Of a stretch of 44,238 nucleotides of DNA, positions 24,339-31,922 are shown in pieces. The position numbers and the translations under genes were made by a program. The notes under the pieces are model-generated. The model saw only the letters and a program-made list of their open reading frames with translations, was not told the DNA's origin and did not search any database. Numbering within the stretch: position 1 is the stretch's first letter; each line of letters starts with the position of its first letter. The DNA comes from a virus. Location of the stretch: IMG/VR virus record IMGVR_UViG_3300040815_000700, positions 1-44,238 of that record. One strand, 5' to 3'.

Positions 24339-24759
24339 ATTGTCCAAAAATAAATCTATCTAAACTGTTTCTTAGTTTTGATGATTCTTCAAGTGCAATA
24401 TCTAATCTGTTTTCTCTTATCTGTATTTTAGACTGATCTTTACTTGTTTTTATAATGTGTTTAAAAAATAATGCATCATTATAATGTTTTGCCATATCAT
24501 TATCAATCTTTATAACTTTATCAAGTACATCTTTATCGCTTGCAAGGTTCTTTGCTATTGCAATTGCTGTAGATTTAAATACTGTGCGTGTAACTTGCAC
24601 GTTGTCCTTTGCATTATATATCAAATACCCATTGCGACTCTTACGAATTACGATGTGTTTAATTCTTATACTATTTCCCTTTGCATAAGGAATAGCAACG
24701 TCTTCGAGACCTTTGTTTACGATCTCATCTAAATCTTTTATTATTTTGTCAGAGTACAT
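24337..24759 (-). CDS. Hypothetical 140-residue structural-region protein
   Basis: MYSDKIIKDLDEIVNKGLED, then a beta-rich middle (SIRIKHIVIRKSRNGYLIYN) and a helical, Lys-rich end (DIALEESSKLRNSLDRFIFGQ). The pattern KDNVQVTRTVFKSTAIAIAKNL occurs in proteins of marine T4-like phages that I recall as unnamed. Its start overlaps the preceding gene's stop. There are no enzymatic residues or membrane span. Probably a virion component. Confidence 0.6.
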   Translation of the reverse strand: MYSDKIIKDLDEIVNKGLEDVAIPYAKGNSIRIKHIVIRKSRNGYLIYNAKDNVQVTRTVFKSTAIAIAKNLASDKDVLDKVIKIDNDMAKHYNDALFFKHIIKTSKDQSKIQIRENRLDIALEESSKLRNSLDRFIFGQ

Positions 24760-24964
24760 TAGGCAACACCATAACAGATCCGTTGTATAGAACTTTACTT
24801 ATTACACTTTTACGAATAAGATTGTTAATTATGACTTGCTCGCGTTCTGGAAAAGACGTTAGGGGCCTAGGCCGGCTGTCGTCTAGTGTTTCCAAAAGTT
24901 CACGCTCTTCGTTAGTCATGTAAACTTTAACATCAAAGGTTTTTATAAGTTCATTTAACTTCAT
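24749..24964 (-). CDS. Small tag-bearing protein, 71 residues
   Basis: Starts MKLNELIKTFDVKVYMTNEE, with the M-x-L-x-E-L N-terminus shared by neighbours. The rest (SFPEREQVIINNLIRKSVIS, NGSVMVLPNVL) resembles a small winged-helix-like fold, which is a guess. The gene overlaps those on both sides. Confidence 0.6.
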   Translation of the reverse strand: MKLNELIKTFDVKVYMTNEERELLETLDDSRPRPLTSFPEREQVIINNLIRKSVISKVLYNGSVMVLPNVL

Positions 24965-25323
24965 AATGTTCGTAACTGTGATTGTAATTGTTTCAACTGT
25001 TGTTGTGTTGCTTTAATTTGTGCTTGAATTTGTTTCTTTTGCTCTTGCTTGGCTCGCATAGCTTCAGGGCTCTTGTCGTCTGCAGGTGGTGTGTCACCCA
25101 TTTGTTGTCCAACTTTACTGCCTGCTGCCTGTGCTGCTGCCTGTCCTGCTGCTTGTACTCCAACCTTTGCTGCATTGCCAACACCTCGAGCTACTGCGCC
25201 GCCTACTTTTGCTGCACCTCGGGCTAATGCTCCGGCGCCTGCGGCAGCTGCTCTGCCAACGCCTGCGGCAATAGCTGGAATTACTTCGTCGGTGCGTTCT
25301 TCTGTTATTTCATCTATTCTCAT
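24961..25323 (-). CDS. Ala/Gly-rich protein with tag-like N-terminus
   Basis: 120 residues starting MRIDEITEERTDEVIPAIAAG. ITE fits the (I/L)-x-E cleavage pattern of T4-type prohead processing. Residues 15-75 are an Ala/Gly-rich amphipathic or membrane-active stretch (RAAAAGAGALARGAAKVGGA), and the C-terminus is a Gln/Lys-rich coiled coil (KQIQAQIKATQQQLKQLQSQ). GAGGTGCAAG lies upstream of the start. It could be an internal head protein that interacts with DNA or membrane on ejection; this is inferred from composition and tag only. Confidence 0.65.
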   Translation of the reverse strand: MRIDEITEERTDEVIPAIAAGVGRAAAAGAGALARGAAKVGGAVARGVGNAAKVGVQAAGQAAAQAAGSKVGQQMGDTPPADDKSPEAMRAKQEQKKQIQAQIKATQQQLKQLQSQLRTL

Positions 25324-25664
25324 CTTGCACCTCTACGCTTCCTAGGTTTAATCCTACGTCTACCTGTATTTAATCTTTTTAACTTTTGCGTAGTAGGGCT
25401 TGTTCTAGTTGTTCTACTACGTTTAATATCTATTGCAGATGCTTTTGATCTACGTGTTTTCTTTAATTGATTACTTTTCTTAACATTCATCGGAGCATTG
25501 CATGTTGCTGCCTTAGCAACAACTCGGCCTTTACGTGGACCACTAGTACAACGATACTTGCGTGATGTGTGACCTGTTCCGCTTTTAGGTGTTTTCTTTG
25601 ATCCGTGTCCAAAGACTGTAGCGACACCTTCATCCACTTCAATAAAGAGCTCTCGGAGTTGCAT
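25320..25664 (-). CDS. Very basic protein, paralogue of the next gene
   Basis: 114 residues starting MQLRELFIEVDEG. It contains RKYRCTSGPRKGRVVAKAATC, matched in the following gene by RKYRCTGGPRKNRIVSKMAQC, so the two are paralogues. The C-terminal half is almost entirely Arg/Lys/Thr (LNTGRRRIKPRKRRGAR). The two spaced cysteines may bind metal. With a tag-like N-terminus (FIE cleavage site) and extreme basicity, a DNA-condensing internal capsid protein is likely. The start overlaps the stop of its paralogue, consistent with tandem duplication. Confidence 0.65.
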   Translation of the reverse strand: MQLRELFIEVDEGVATVFGHGSKKTPKSGTGHTSRKYRCTSGPRKGRVVAKAATCNAPMNVKKSNQLKKTRRSKASAIDIKRSRTTRTSPTTQKLKRLNTGRRRIKPRKRRGAR

Positions 25665-25960
25665 TAGCGTTTCCTTTTGTTTAGAGCTTGTACTCTTTTA
25701 CTTGCTGGATTAATACGTTTTGTTTTACGTGCTTTACGTACCATTCTTCCGCCTAGTCTTGCTTTAGTCTTTTTAAGAGTCATTCTTTTCTTTATGTCAG
25801 GAGCAGCAAAACATTGTGCCATTTTTGATACAATTCGATTCTTCCGTGGACCGCCAGTACAACGGTACTTGCGAACTACCTTCTTTCCAGAACGTGCCCA
25901 AGTTTGACCTTCATCGAGGTCCTGTTCATTGTGTTCAATAAAAAACTCACGTAATAACAT
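25664..25960 (-). CDS. Very basic capsid-type protein, leaderless start predicted
   Basis: 98 residues starting MLLREFFIEHNEQDLDEGQT, with RKYRCTGGPRKNRIVSKMAQC and a C-terminus rich in Lys/Arg (RMVRKARKTKRINPASKRVQ). It is a paralogue of the preceding basic protein, and the tag-like N-terminus is shared. No Shine-Dalgarno site precedes the ATG. Instead ATAAATA ends five bases upstream, so transcription should start at or next to the ATG. Likely role: DNA-binding internal protein. Confidence 0.65.
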   Translation of the reverse strand: MLLREFFIEHNEQDLDEGQTWARSGKKVVRKYRCTGGPRKNRIVSKMAQCFAAPDIKKRMTLKKTKARLGGRMVRKARKTKRINPASKRVQALNKRKR

Positions 25961-25965
25961 ATAGT

Positions 25966-25972
25966 TATTTAT
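25966..25972 (-). promoter_or_regulatory. Late element five bases before the ATG at 25960
   Basis: Minus strand ATAAATA, then ACTAT, then ATG. T4 late promoters span about -13 to -6, so the predicted start is at the A of ATG. Confidence 0.6.
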
Positions 25973-25982
25973 CGTGAGCGGA

Positions 25983-26222
25983 TTAGAATTTCATTAATAT
26001 GACAACTACTGTGGATAGTAATCCTGCAACAACTGTTCCTGCTGTACCAATTAGTACTTTAGTAACTGAGTTTTGACCAGTTTTGATGTCTTGATGTATT
26101 TCTTTGAGGGTACCTTCGACTGTAGATAGTCTGTTGTCGAGGTTAGCGTAACGTAAGGCGCACAGATCAACGTGGGCTTCAAGGCTTGTTTTTTCTAATT
26201 CTGTTGTCGGTGCTGTTGACAT
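25983..26222 (-). CDS. Coiled-coil protein with C-terminal membrane anchor (XhlA-like)
   Basis: 79 residues. A charged N-terminal helix (LEKTSLEAHVDLCALRYANL), a heptad-like stretch DNRLSTVEGTLKEIHQDIKTG, then one C-terminal span (VLIGTAGTVVAGLLSTVVVILMKF). This order of coiled coil followed by a tail anchor resembles hemolysin XhlA-type holin partners and small proteins in T4-like marine phages. It could help lysis or anchor a complex at the inner membrane. Confidence 0.6.
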   Translation of the reverse strand: MSTAPTTELEKTSLEAHVDLCALRYANLDNRLSTVEGTLKEIHQDIKTGQNSVTKVLIGTAGTVVAGLLSTVVVILMKF

Positions 26223-26329
26223 TCATAACTCCATGTATGGTTAAAGTAAACTCGTAGTTGGCCTTTATAATGTGTTAGTTTGAATGCCTAAAAGTGTTTG
26301 TTTGTTTGTTAATTAATTCTCTTACAGTT

Positions 26330-26725
26330 TTATTTATCCAATATAATAAAATTAATATTGTTTTTGTCAGGATTTTTGGTAATAAAATGAGGTATTTCTA
26401 AAACAACACTTTCTTGTAAACCTCCAATAACCGGTATTAGATTAAAGTCATCTTCAAGTGTTTCTATGTCTAATGCTGCTTCATACTCTACATCAAACGT
26501 GTATTTCCATACAGTTTGTTTTGTTTTATATGCTTTACCTAGTCCTAATTTAGAAGGTATTTCCTTAATAGTTTCTGGTGGATTAACATATGTTGGATTA
26601 ACCCTCAATCCAATAGTTTGCATAACTGTAAGATAGTTCTGTTGTTGTCTATGCTTTATTAGATCTTCGCCACGCCGACTATTGGTTTCGGTTATGTCAA
26701 CTAGAGTATGTATTATAAAGCGCAT
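26330..26725 (-). CDS. Conserved 131-residue hypothetical protein
   Basis: MRFIIHTLVDITETNSRRGED, then LTVMQTIGLRVNPTYVNPPE, a basic loop KLGLGKAYKTKQTVWKYTFD, and EYEAALDIETLEDDFNLIPV. Proteins of this layout, with VDITETxxRR near the N-terminus, are conserved in marine T4-like phages without assigned function. No membrane span or catalytic motif. The mRNA is probably separate from the 27134 gene because a terminator precedes it. Confidence 0.65.
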   Translation of the reverse strand: MRFIIHTLVDITETNSRRGEDLIKHRQQQNYLTVMQTIGLRVNPTYVNPPETIKEIPSKLGLGKAYKTKQTVWKYTFDVEYEAALDIETLEDDFNLIPVIGGLQESVVLEIPHFITKNPDKNNINFIILDK

Positions 26726-26742
26726 ACTATACTTATGGCCAT

Positions 26743-26772
26743 AAAAAAAGAGCCCACATAAATGTGAGCTCT
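26743..26772 (-). terminator. Strong terminator after the gene at 26820-27134
   Basis: On the minus strand a 10-bp stem AGAGCTCACA/TGTGGGCTCT (one G-U pair) with a 4-base loop precedes a run of six or more T. Confidence 0.85.
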
Positions 26773-26819
26773 TTGTGTGACGCCTGTCCGCGTTTCACGA
26801 TACCTAAGGTAGTTAGGAT

Positions 26820-27134
26820 TTAGTCTACAAACGTTGCAACTAATGCTGCTGTTACGCCTGTTACGCCACGGTAGTCTGCACCAGGTGTTAGTACGCCTGT
26901 GCCTTGTACTGCAACGTGTGCAACACCTGTTGATGTGTGAGCAACGCCTGCAATAGTTACTGCATCGTCTGTGCCTGCAACGCCGCCAGCTGTCATAGCT
27001 GCTACTACTGCGTTAAGATCTGCAATTGCTGTTGTTGTGATTGCTGTTTTTGATAGCGATAAAATGCGTGTGTTTGGACCTAGTCCGTTACCTGCAATTA
27101 CGTTTACGCCGTTTACTTTTGTTACTGCTGCCAT
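26820..27134 (-). CDS. Small beta-rich, Ala/Thr/Val-rich virion-type protein
   Basis: I chose the ATG at 27134 (MAAVTKVNGVNVIAGNGLGP) because TAGGAGAA lies upstream, giving 104 residues. The composition is almost wholly small residues (ALTGV), with repeats of TG and VA (GVAHTSTGVAHVAVQGTGVL). This suggests an exposed beta structure such as a capsid decoration or tail protein. It stands as a single unit between a late box (27191-27198) and a strong terminator, so it may be made in quantity. Confidence 0.65.
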   Translation of the reverse strand: MAAVTKVNGVNVIAGNGLGPNTRILSLSKTAITTTAIADLNAVVAAMTAGGVAGTDDAVTIAGVAHTSTGVAHVAVQGTGVLTPGADYRGVTGVTAALVATFVD

Positions 27135-27190
27135 TTTATATTCTCCTATAATCTCTAATGGCAAGTTAGACCTCTTCTAACTTGTATAAA

Positions 27191-27198
27191 GTATTTAT
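27191..27198 (-). promoter_or_regulatory. Late-promoter-like element (ATAAATAC)
   Basis: The minus strand reads ATAAATAC about 55 bases before the ATG at 27134. Confidence 0.5.
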
Positions 27199-27224
27199 CA
27201 ATTTAGGATATTTTTATGGTTATA

Positions 27225-28166
27225 TTAGCGTTTTTTAGCTCGTTGTTGAAGGGCTCTTAGCTGTTGTACAAATGCAGGACCACCTTGTACAATATCATCT
27301 ATTGCTTTAATTGCTGGCATATATGCTTGAATCATACTTGCACTTGCTGCTTTATTGTTCTTAGCTTGCTCTAAAAACTTCTTAGTCAATGCTAAGTTGC
27401 CTGTGCCAACTAGATAACGATACAATGCTAATTCGTCACCTGTCGTTGCAATATCGGGTGTAGATATAGTTGGTTCTGGATCTACAACACTTGCTTTCTC
27501 TAGGTCTTTAACTGCTGCAAACTTTTCAAAGTCTTCAATTATATCTGAGTTTCTTAGTTTAGCTCTAACAGCGAATATTAAACGTGTTGATACTAGACGC
27601 TTTTCTGCTTTAGTTAAACGAGGAAAGTTGGCTATATTTCTACGTACTGCTTTGTAATCTGTATTAGATATATTAAGTGCGCCTTCGATTGCCATTAACA
27701 TCTTTCCAGGAGTTACAGGATTAGATCCTTGTGCTAATGCTCGTAGGTATCTATTAATAGCCGCAATTGGCAATCTAGTATTCTTCTTAAGAAGTTTAGC
27801 CTTGTCTGGATCTTTAAGTTTATCTTGGGCACTATCGTCCCCTACTAGGAAATAGATAAAGTTATATAGGTCAGTGCCCATTATACGATAAAATTTATAA
27901 AGATCAAAGCCAATAGTTTTCTTTGCATATCGTTGTACGTATCCTTTAAAGTCTGGATACTGGCGCATTGTTTCAAATACCAAAAGCATAAGATACATAC
28001 GTTCGCCACAGTCAGTATACGTTAGACGTTGTGAGCTGCCATTATCTTTGGTCATGCGTGACTCGTGCAAGTCTTTTAAGAAAGAAAATGCAACTTCACT
28101 ATCAGGAGTCATTTCATGACCGCCCTCAATCTCTGCCCACTGTGCTGCTGTATACTTTTCAGACAT
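27225..28166 (-). CDS. Hypothetical 313-residue helical protein
   Basis: MSEKYTAAQWAEIEGGHEMT and a largely helical body with several Lys/Arg/Leu-rich segments. The middle contains RLPIAAINRYLRALAQGSNP and TKAEKRLVSTRLIFAVRAKL; the end is basic (AFVQQLRALQQRAKKR). No enzymatic signature. It is the last of the set running from the gene at 30892, where a nucleotidyltransferase and a ligase-like protein sit, so it may function with them. Confidence 0.65.
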   Translation of the reverse strand: MSEKYTAAQWAEIEGGHEMTPDSEVAFSFLKDLHESRMTKDNGSSQRLTYTDCGERMYLMLLVFETMRQYPDFKGYVQRYAKKTIGFDLYKFYRIMGTDLYNFIYFLVGDDSAQDKLKDPDKAKLLKKNTRLPIAAINRYLRALAQGSNPVTPGKMLMAIEGALNISNTDYKAVRRNIANFPRLTKAEKRLVSTRLIFAVRAKLRNSDIIEDFEKFAAVKDLEKASVVDPEPTISTPDIATTGDELALYRYLVGTGNLALTKKFLEQAKNNKAASASMIQAYMPAIKAIDDIVQGGPAFVQQLRALQQRAKKR

Positions 28167-28168
28167 TA

Positions 28169-28597
28169 TTAGCCTTTGGCGTACATTCTTGCATCGCGAT
28201 CAATTTCATCATCGCTTGGTTCTGCAAACTCGTCGCTGCCGTCATCGTAGTCGCTTCCGGCTTCTGGATCGCCTTGACGAATATCGCCTTTTTCATCAAA
28301 AAGTTTTTGTCCAAACGCTATAATTTGTTTAACCATTTTAGTAGAACAACGGGATCTTTTAGCAATCTCATCTAAACTTTTTGCGCCAGAGTTAGTGTTA
28401 AGATTAATTAGCTGTTCTCCAACTGCTCCTATAACATTAGACAATTTAATTTGGTTCTCGTCTTTCATGTTCATAGTTTTAGTATGAACTTGCAATAAAT
28501 TACCAATAGCTGCATACTTTGTTGTTGTAGGATTGTCTTGGGTTGCATATCCCGGACGACGATCTACTGTTGCTTCTGTTACTTCATTAATTTTCAT
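28169..28597 (-). CDS. Tag-bearing protein in the ligase-like cluster
   Basis: 142 residues starting MKINEVTEATVDRRPGYATQ. VTE-A fits the prohead-protease type cleavage site and M-x-I-x-E-V the shared N-terminal tag. AAGGAA is present upstream. The middle (GAKSLDEIAKRSRCSTKMVK) resembles a helix-turn-helix, and the end is acidic (DPEAGSDYDDGSDEFAEPSD). A packaged DNA-binding protein is possible. It abuts the gene at 28166 with two bases between. Confidence 0.6.
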   Translation of the reverse strand: MKINEVTEATVDRRPGYATQDNPTTTKYAAIGNLLQVHTKTMNMKDENQIKLSNVIGAVGEQLINLNTNSGAKSLDEIAKRSRCSTKMVKQIIAFGQKLFDEKGDIRQGDPEAGSDYDDGSDEFAEPSDDEIDRDARMYAKG

Positions 28598-28609
28598 TGT
28601 TCTATTTCC

Positions 28610-29785
28610 TTAATTTGGTTGCCATCTAGTACGTGGTACTAGTTTAGTTTTACTTCCAAGAGCCACGTAACCTTCGCCACCCTTCTCGCCTTTTGTTGTT
28701 GCCTTAACGTCTGCATCAGCATCGTCTAATTGATCTATGATATGATCTTTTGCAGACATAATTTGTTTTACAAGATTAAAAATAGCAGGTAGTGCTTTAG
28801 GATTACTTTGACTCATTGCCGCTAATCTTTGCTGCTGTCCTTGACTTACTTTTGATGTTTTAAGCCAATCAAAAAAGCCTGACTCTATATTTTTTATTTG
28901 TTGTGTTCGAGTCATATGATTCATATATGTATATATGATTCCTGCAGGATTGCTTAAACCTTTTTCACCTGCTAAGAATTGATCAATTGGTTGTGCATTT
29001 TTTTCTGCGTAAGCTCTAATACCGTTTACTTCTTTTGTGTCTACTTTTGGTTGGTGCGTAACATAAGTTTGTCCTAACACTACTGCATCTTGCGAGTTAA
29101 GTTCTTTCACATCCTTAATAGGAGCACCTTGTTTGCTCCCCCAACTGTCAAATTTTGTGTGAACTACTACACCAACTTTTGAATTCGCTATGCGTCCACC
29201 GAGTTGGCCCTTTGTATCTACTGTGTATTTGACGTTGTTGGGTTCAAACTCTACTGCGCCTTTATTTACAGTAAAGGGTTTACGTGGACTGTATAACAAA
29301 TCACCGTATACATATCCTCTAAAGTTTGGAGGCGTAGCTGCTTTCATTATGTTAAAAACTTCTGCCATCTCTTCACTAAAGTCTTCGCGCCAAGGTTCTT
29401 CTTCTACACCTTTGCCTGAGTTTCTAATAAAATTCATAAGATTCTCTGCGCTTGTTGATTTATTACGGCCCCAACCGTTCTTGCCAACAAGTACAAATTC
29501 TCCATCTGGTTCACGACCCCAATAGATAGTAGGATTACCGTCCCATTTTATAGCAATGTCGCCCGAGTCACTGCCCATCTTTTCTAAGATGTCAGCAGCT
29601 TCTAATGCTCCAGCTGAACCTTTAACAAATACAAGATCCTCTAGGTGTTGGTATTCTCTACCCACCTTAGCTTCCGTAAGTTGATTACCTGTGTCTCTAT
29701 CTTTGTCCTCGCAGATGCAAGGCTCAGTGTAACACTTTTGACAGAACCAAGTTTCTTTTAATACTTTAAACTCCGACCATCTCAT
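28610..29785 (-). CDS. Ligase-like covalent nucleotidyltransferase (KxDG) with zinc motif and tag
   Basis: 391 residues. The N-terminus MRWSEFKVLKETWF has the shared tag and an LKE site. A zinc-binding-like cluster C15-x2-C18-x4-C23-x-C25 follows. GDIAIKWDGNPTIYWG (K80-W-D-G83) is motif I of the RNA/DNA ligase and capping-enzyme superfamily, with FRGYVYGDLLY and AVEFEPNNVKYTV further on as possible motif III and IV regions, and GVVVHTKFD later. The family forms enzyme-AMP or -GMP on the Lys. I recall relatives in marine T4-like phages of unknown function. The gene overlaps the upstream nucleotidyltransferase by an ATGA. It may join or modify RNA or DNA, possibly after entering the cell with the genome. 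Confidence 0.65.
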   Translation of the reverse strand: MRWSEFKVLKETWFCQKCYTEPCICEDKDRDTGNQLTEAKVGREYQHLEDLVFVKGSAGALEAADILEKMGSDSGDIAIKWDGNPTIYWGREPDGEFVLVGKNGWGRNKSTSAENLMNFIRNSGKGVEEEPWREDFSEEMAEVFNIMKAATPPNFRGYVYGDLLYSPRKPFTVNKGAVEFEPNNVKYTVDTKGQLGGRIANSKVGVVVHTKFDSWGSKQGAPIKDVKELNSQDAVVLGQTYVTHQPKVDTKEVNGIRAYAEKNAQPIDQFLAGEKGLSNPAGIIYTYMNHMTRTQQIKNIESGFFDWLKTSKVSQGQQQRLAAMSQSNPKALPAIFNLVKQIMSAKDHIIDQLDDADADVKATTKGEKGGEGYVALGSKTKLVPRTRWQPN

Positions 29786-30642
29786 TTTACAAAACTTCCT
29801 GATACCATTACAGTACTGTTTAACAATGCTCCGCTTAGTTCTTTAATACGATCGAGTTGTTTATCTTCTAGTGTTTTAGATTGCGACTCAGGAACTTCTT
29901 TACCTGCTTTCTCCATTGCTTCTTTCCACGGAGCAATCAGTTGTTCGTAGTTTGGATCTTTCTTTAAATATTTGATCATACTTTCAACAGTATGTGTATC
30001 AGTTTCTTTTGCACCCTTGCCTAACAATACTGGTGCGATTGTTTTCCATGTATCAGCAATAACTTTGTCGCCTTGCTCTGGGTCAACTAATCCAAACTTA
30101 GGACTAAATTTTAAGCCTCTTCCTCTAGCAATTGCTGATAACAAGATAGCTCTATCCTTGCCTGAATATTGTTGTGTTCCGCCACGCTTGGCTCCGCGCT
30201 GAAAGTCGGGATTAGATGTAAACATAAAGTCAGTCTGTACAAAGCCATTCTTAGAATTACCGTCGATAGGTGTGCGGAAGTGAACTTGGTCTCCTGCATT
30301 ATGTATCCAGCCGTCTGTCTTGCCTCTACCTTGATTCATAATATCTGCTTCGTCAACACCCTGTGTTGCAAGCCATGCACTTAGTTTAGCAATAAGTTTT
30401 TCTTTGCTTATTTTGTTTGAATCTGTGTTTAGATCTAGGTCACCGGAACTATTCTTTTCAAATGCTCCGTCTGGATCATTCTTCTTGCCTGTTGTGCCTA
30501 ACCAATCTTCTTCGTCAAAGGTCAAACCTGTAATCTTTTCAATAAACTGAATAGTAGGATGTACATCCTTTGTAGCAATACGTTGAGTCAAAGGACCTTG
30601 TGGTGTTTTAAATACGTTGCCGCCTTCGTTAAGTATTGTCAT
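29782..30642 (-). CDS. Pol-beta-type nucleotidyltransferase
   Basis: 286 residues. NSSGDLDLNTD (G67, D68, D70) fits the hG(G/S)xxDxD active site of the nucleotidyltransferase superfamily, and GFVQTDFMFTS gives a plausible third Asp (D138). The N-terminus MTILNEGGNV has an ILNE-G site similar to prohead cleavage sites. The family adds nucleotides to RNA, DNA, proteins or small molecules. It directly precedes the ligase-like gene (ATGA overlap), so the pair probably acts together. A region of basic residues (RGAKRGGTQQYSGKDRAILL) may bind nucleic acid. Confidence 0.65.
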   Translation of the reverse strand: MTILNEGGNVFKTPQGPLTQRIATKDVHPTIQFIEKITGLTFDEEDWLGTTGKKNDPDGAFEKNSSGDLDLNTDSNKISKEKLIAKLSAWLATQGVDEADIMNQGRGKTDGWIHNAGDQVHFRTPIDGNSKNGFVQTDFMFTSNPDFQRGAKRGGTQQYSGKDRAILLSAIARGRGLKFSPKFGLVDPEQGDKVIADTWKTIAPVLLGKGAKETDTHTVESMIKYLKKDPNYEQLIAPWKEAMEKAGKEVPESQSKTLEDKQLDRIKELSGALLNSTVMVSGSFVK

Positions 30643-30892
30643 TGTTTTTGTTCTCTATAATTTTGTTTATGCTGCGACGGAACTTGCGAGGATCGCCTGA
30701 TCTAATGCTGTTAATAAAACGTCTTTCAAGTTCAGAAGCAGTTTCCATATCAAACTGTTCGTGAATTCTGCTTAAAAGATTAATAGAGCTTTCTATAATA
30801 TTATTAGCAGTAGACTCAATCAAACGTTCATTGTCACGAGTACCGTGAACACTGTTAAGTTCTTCTAAAATTGATCTAGTACGTTTTTTCAT
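30629..30892 (-). CDS. Small helical protein starting the nucleotidyltransferase operon
   Basis: I chose the ATG at 30892 (MKKRTRSILEELNSVHGTRD) because AGGA lies about ten bases upstream; an ATG at 30901 is only two bases from that site. The product is 87 residues, charged and helical (TASELERRFINSIRSGDPRK), with no known motif. It overlaps the nucleotidyltransferase gene by 14 bases. A minus-strand late-type box CTAAATAC (30911-30918) precedes it, back to back with the plus-strand box of the lipase. Confidence 0.6.
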   Translation of the reverse strand: MKKRTRSILEELNSVHGTRDNERLIESTANNIIESSINLLSRIHEQFDMETASELERRFINSIRSGDPRKFRRSINKIIENKNNDNT

Positions 30893-30930
30893 GTTTTCCA
30901 TTCCTATGCAGTATTTAGTGTCTTAACACA

Positions 30931-30938
30931 TATAAATA
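30931..30938 (+). promoter_or_regulatory. Perfect T4-type late promoter (TATAAATA) for the lipase
   Basis: TATAAATA matches the T4 late consensus at all eight positions and lies 24 bases before the lipase ATG, with CGGAG in between. Confidence 0.65.
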
Positions 30939-30962
30939 TTATAACATCGAACGGAGAAAACA

Positions 30963-31748
30963 ATGACAAGCAGTATTAAGGACATTGACTTCAAAAAACG
31001 TTCTCTTTTATTTGCTAAACTATCCAAGATATCTTATAATAACATCAAAGTAGCTAAAAAGCAAGCGGAAAGATTAGGTTTCACTGAAGTAGAATTTTAT
31101 AACAAAGACGGTGCGCAAGCATATCGTTTTATGAATGACACAGATATAGTAATTGCGTGTCGCGGAACACAACCTACACAATTTAACGATATTGCAGCAG
31201 ATTTAAAAGCAATGCCTGTCGTTGCTGAAACTGTTAGTAGAGTTCATAGAGGATTTAAAGCAGAAGTAGATGAACTGTGGCCAAGAATAATGGCAGACCT
31301 AATGTCAAAGCAACCTAAGCAAAAACTTTGGTTCTGCGGTCATAGTTTAGGAGCTGCAATGGCAACTATAATGGCAAGTCGCTGTCACTTTAACACACGT
31401 TTGCCAAATCCAGAGGAATTATACACTTATGGTTCACCAAGAGTAGGTTGGAAAGGTTATGTTGTCCATTTAGGTGTCGTACACCATCGTTGGAAGAACA
31501 ATAATGACATTGTCACTACTGTTCCTTATAAATGGATGGGTTATACACATCATGGCGAAGAACACTATATGAATGCATATGGCAATGTTCGCAATTTGAC
31601 TAGGTGGCAGCGTGTTAAGGATCGCTGGCGTGGTATGTGGATGGGAATAAAGAGAGGAAAAATTGATAACTTTTCTGATCATTCTATAGATAATTATATT
31701 CTTTATCTTTCATTATTTGCAAAGGGTAAAGAAAATACACAACACTAG
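30963..31748 (+). CDS. Class 3 lipase-like alpha/beta hydrolase
   Basis: 261 residues. DIVIACRGTQPTQFNDIAAD is the lipase-3 oxyanion region, GHSLGAAMA (S128) the nucleophile elbow, YTYGSPRVG the following strand, NNNDIVTTVPY (D182) the acid and FSDHSIDNYI (H240) the base, so the triad is complete. The family cleaves acylglycerols or phospholipids. There is no signal peptide, so the enzyme would act from the cytoplasm on the inner membrane or be released at lysis. A basic, Trp-rich segment (RWQRVKDRWRGMWMGIKRGK) may bind membrane. It is the first gene of the plus-strand island, behind a perfect late box. It could aid lysis or recycle lipids. Confidence 0.85.
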   Translation: MTSSIKDIDFKKRSLLFAKLSKISYNNIKVAKKQAERLGFTEVEFYNKDGAQAYRFMNDTDIVIACRGTQPTQFNDIAADLKAMPVVAETVSRVHRGFKAEVDELWPRIMADLMSKQPKQKLWFCGHSLGAAMATIMASRCHFNTRLPNPEELYTYGSPRVGWKGYVVHLGVVHHRWKNNNDIVTTVPYKWMGYTHHGEEHYMNAYGNVRNLTRWQRVKDRWRGMWMGIKRGKIDNFSDHSIDNYILYLSLFAKGKENTQH

Positions 31749-31887
31749 TCATAAGATAATTTGTGTTACATACAGATTACACTCATGGTATTAACTACAC
31801 ACATATCGTCTATGCATAAAATACATACCAAAACACTCAGATATGCAGTGTGCGCATGATAAATAAAAGCGTTACGATTAGTAATGG

Positions 31888-31916
31888 TTGACATACACCC
31901 TGTAAGATGCTATTAT
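31888..31916 (+). promoter_or_regulatory. sigma70-type promoter of the alternative oxidase operon
   Basis: GGTTGACA (TTGACA at 31888-31893), 17 bases, then TATTAT (31911-31916). It predicts a ~155-base leader before the DUF1127 gene. Confidence 0.8.
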
Positions 31917-31922
31917 ATACAA

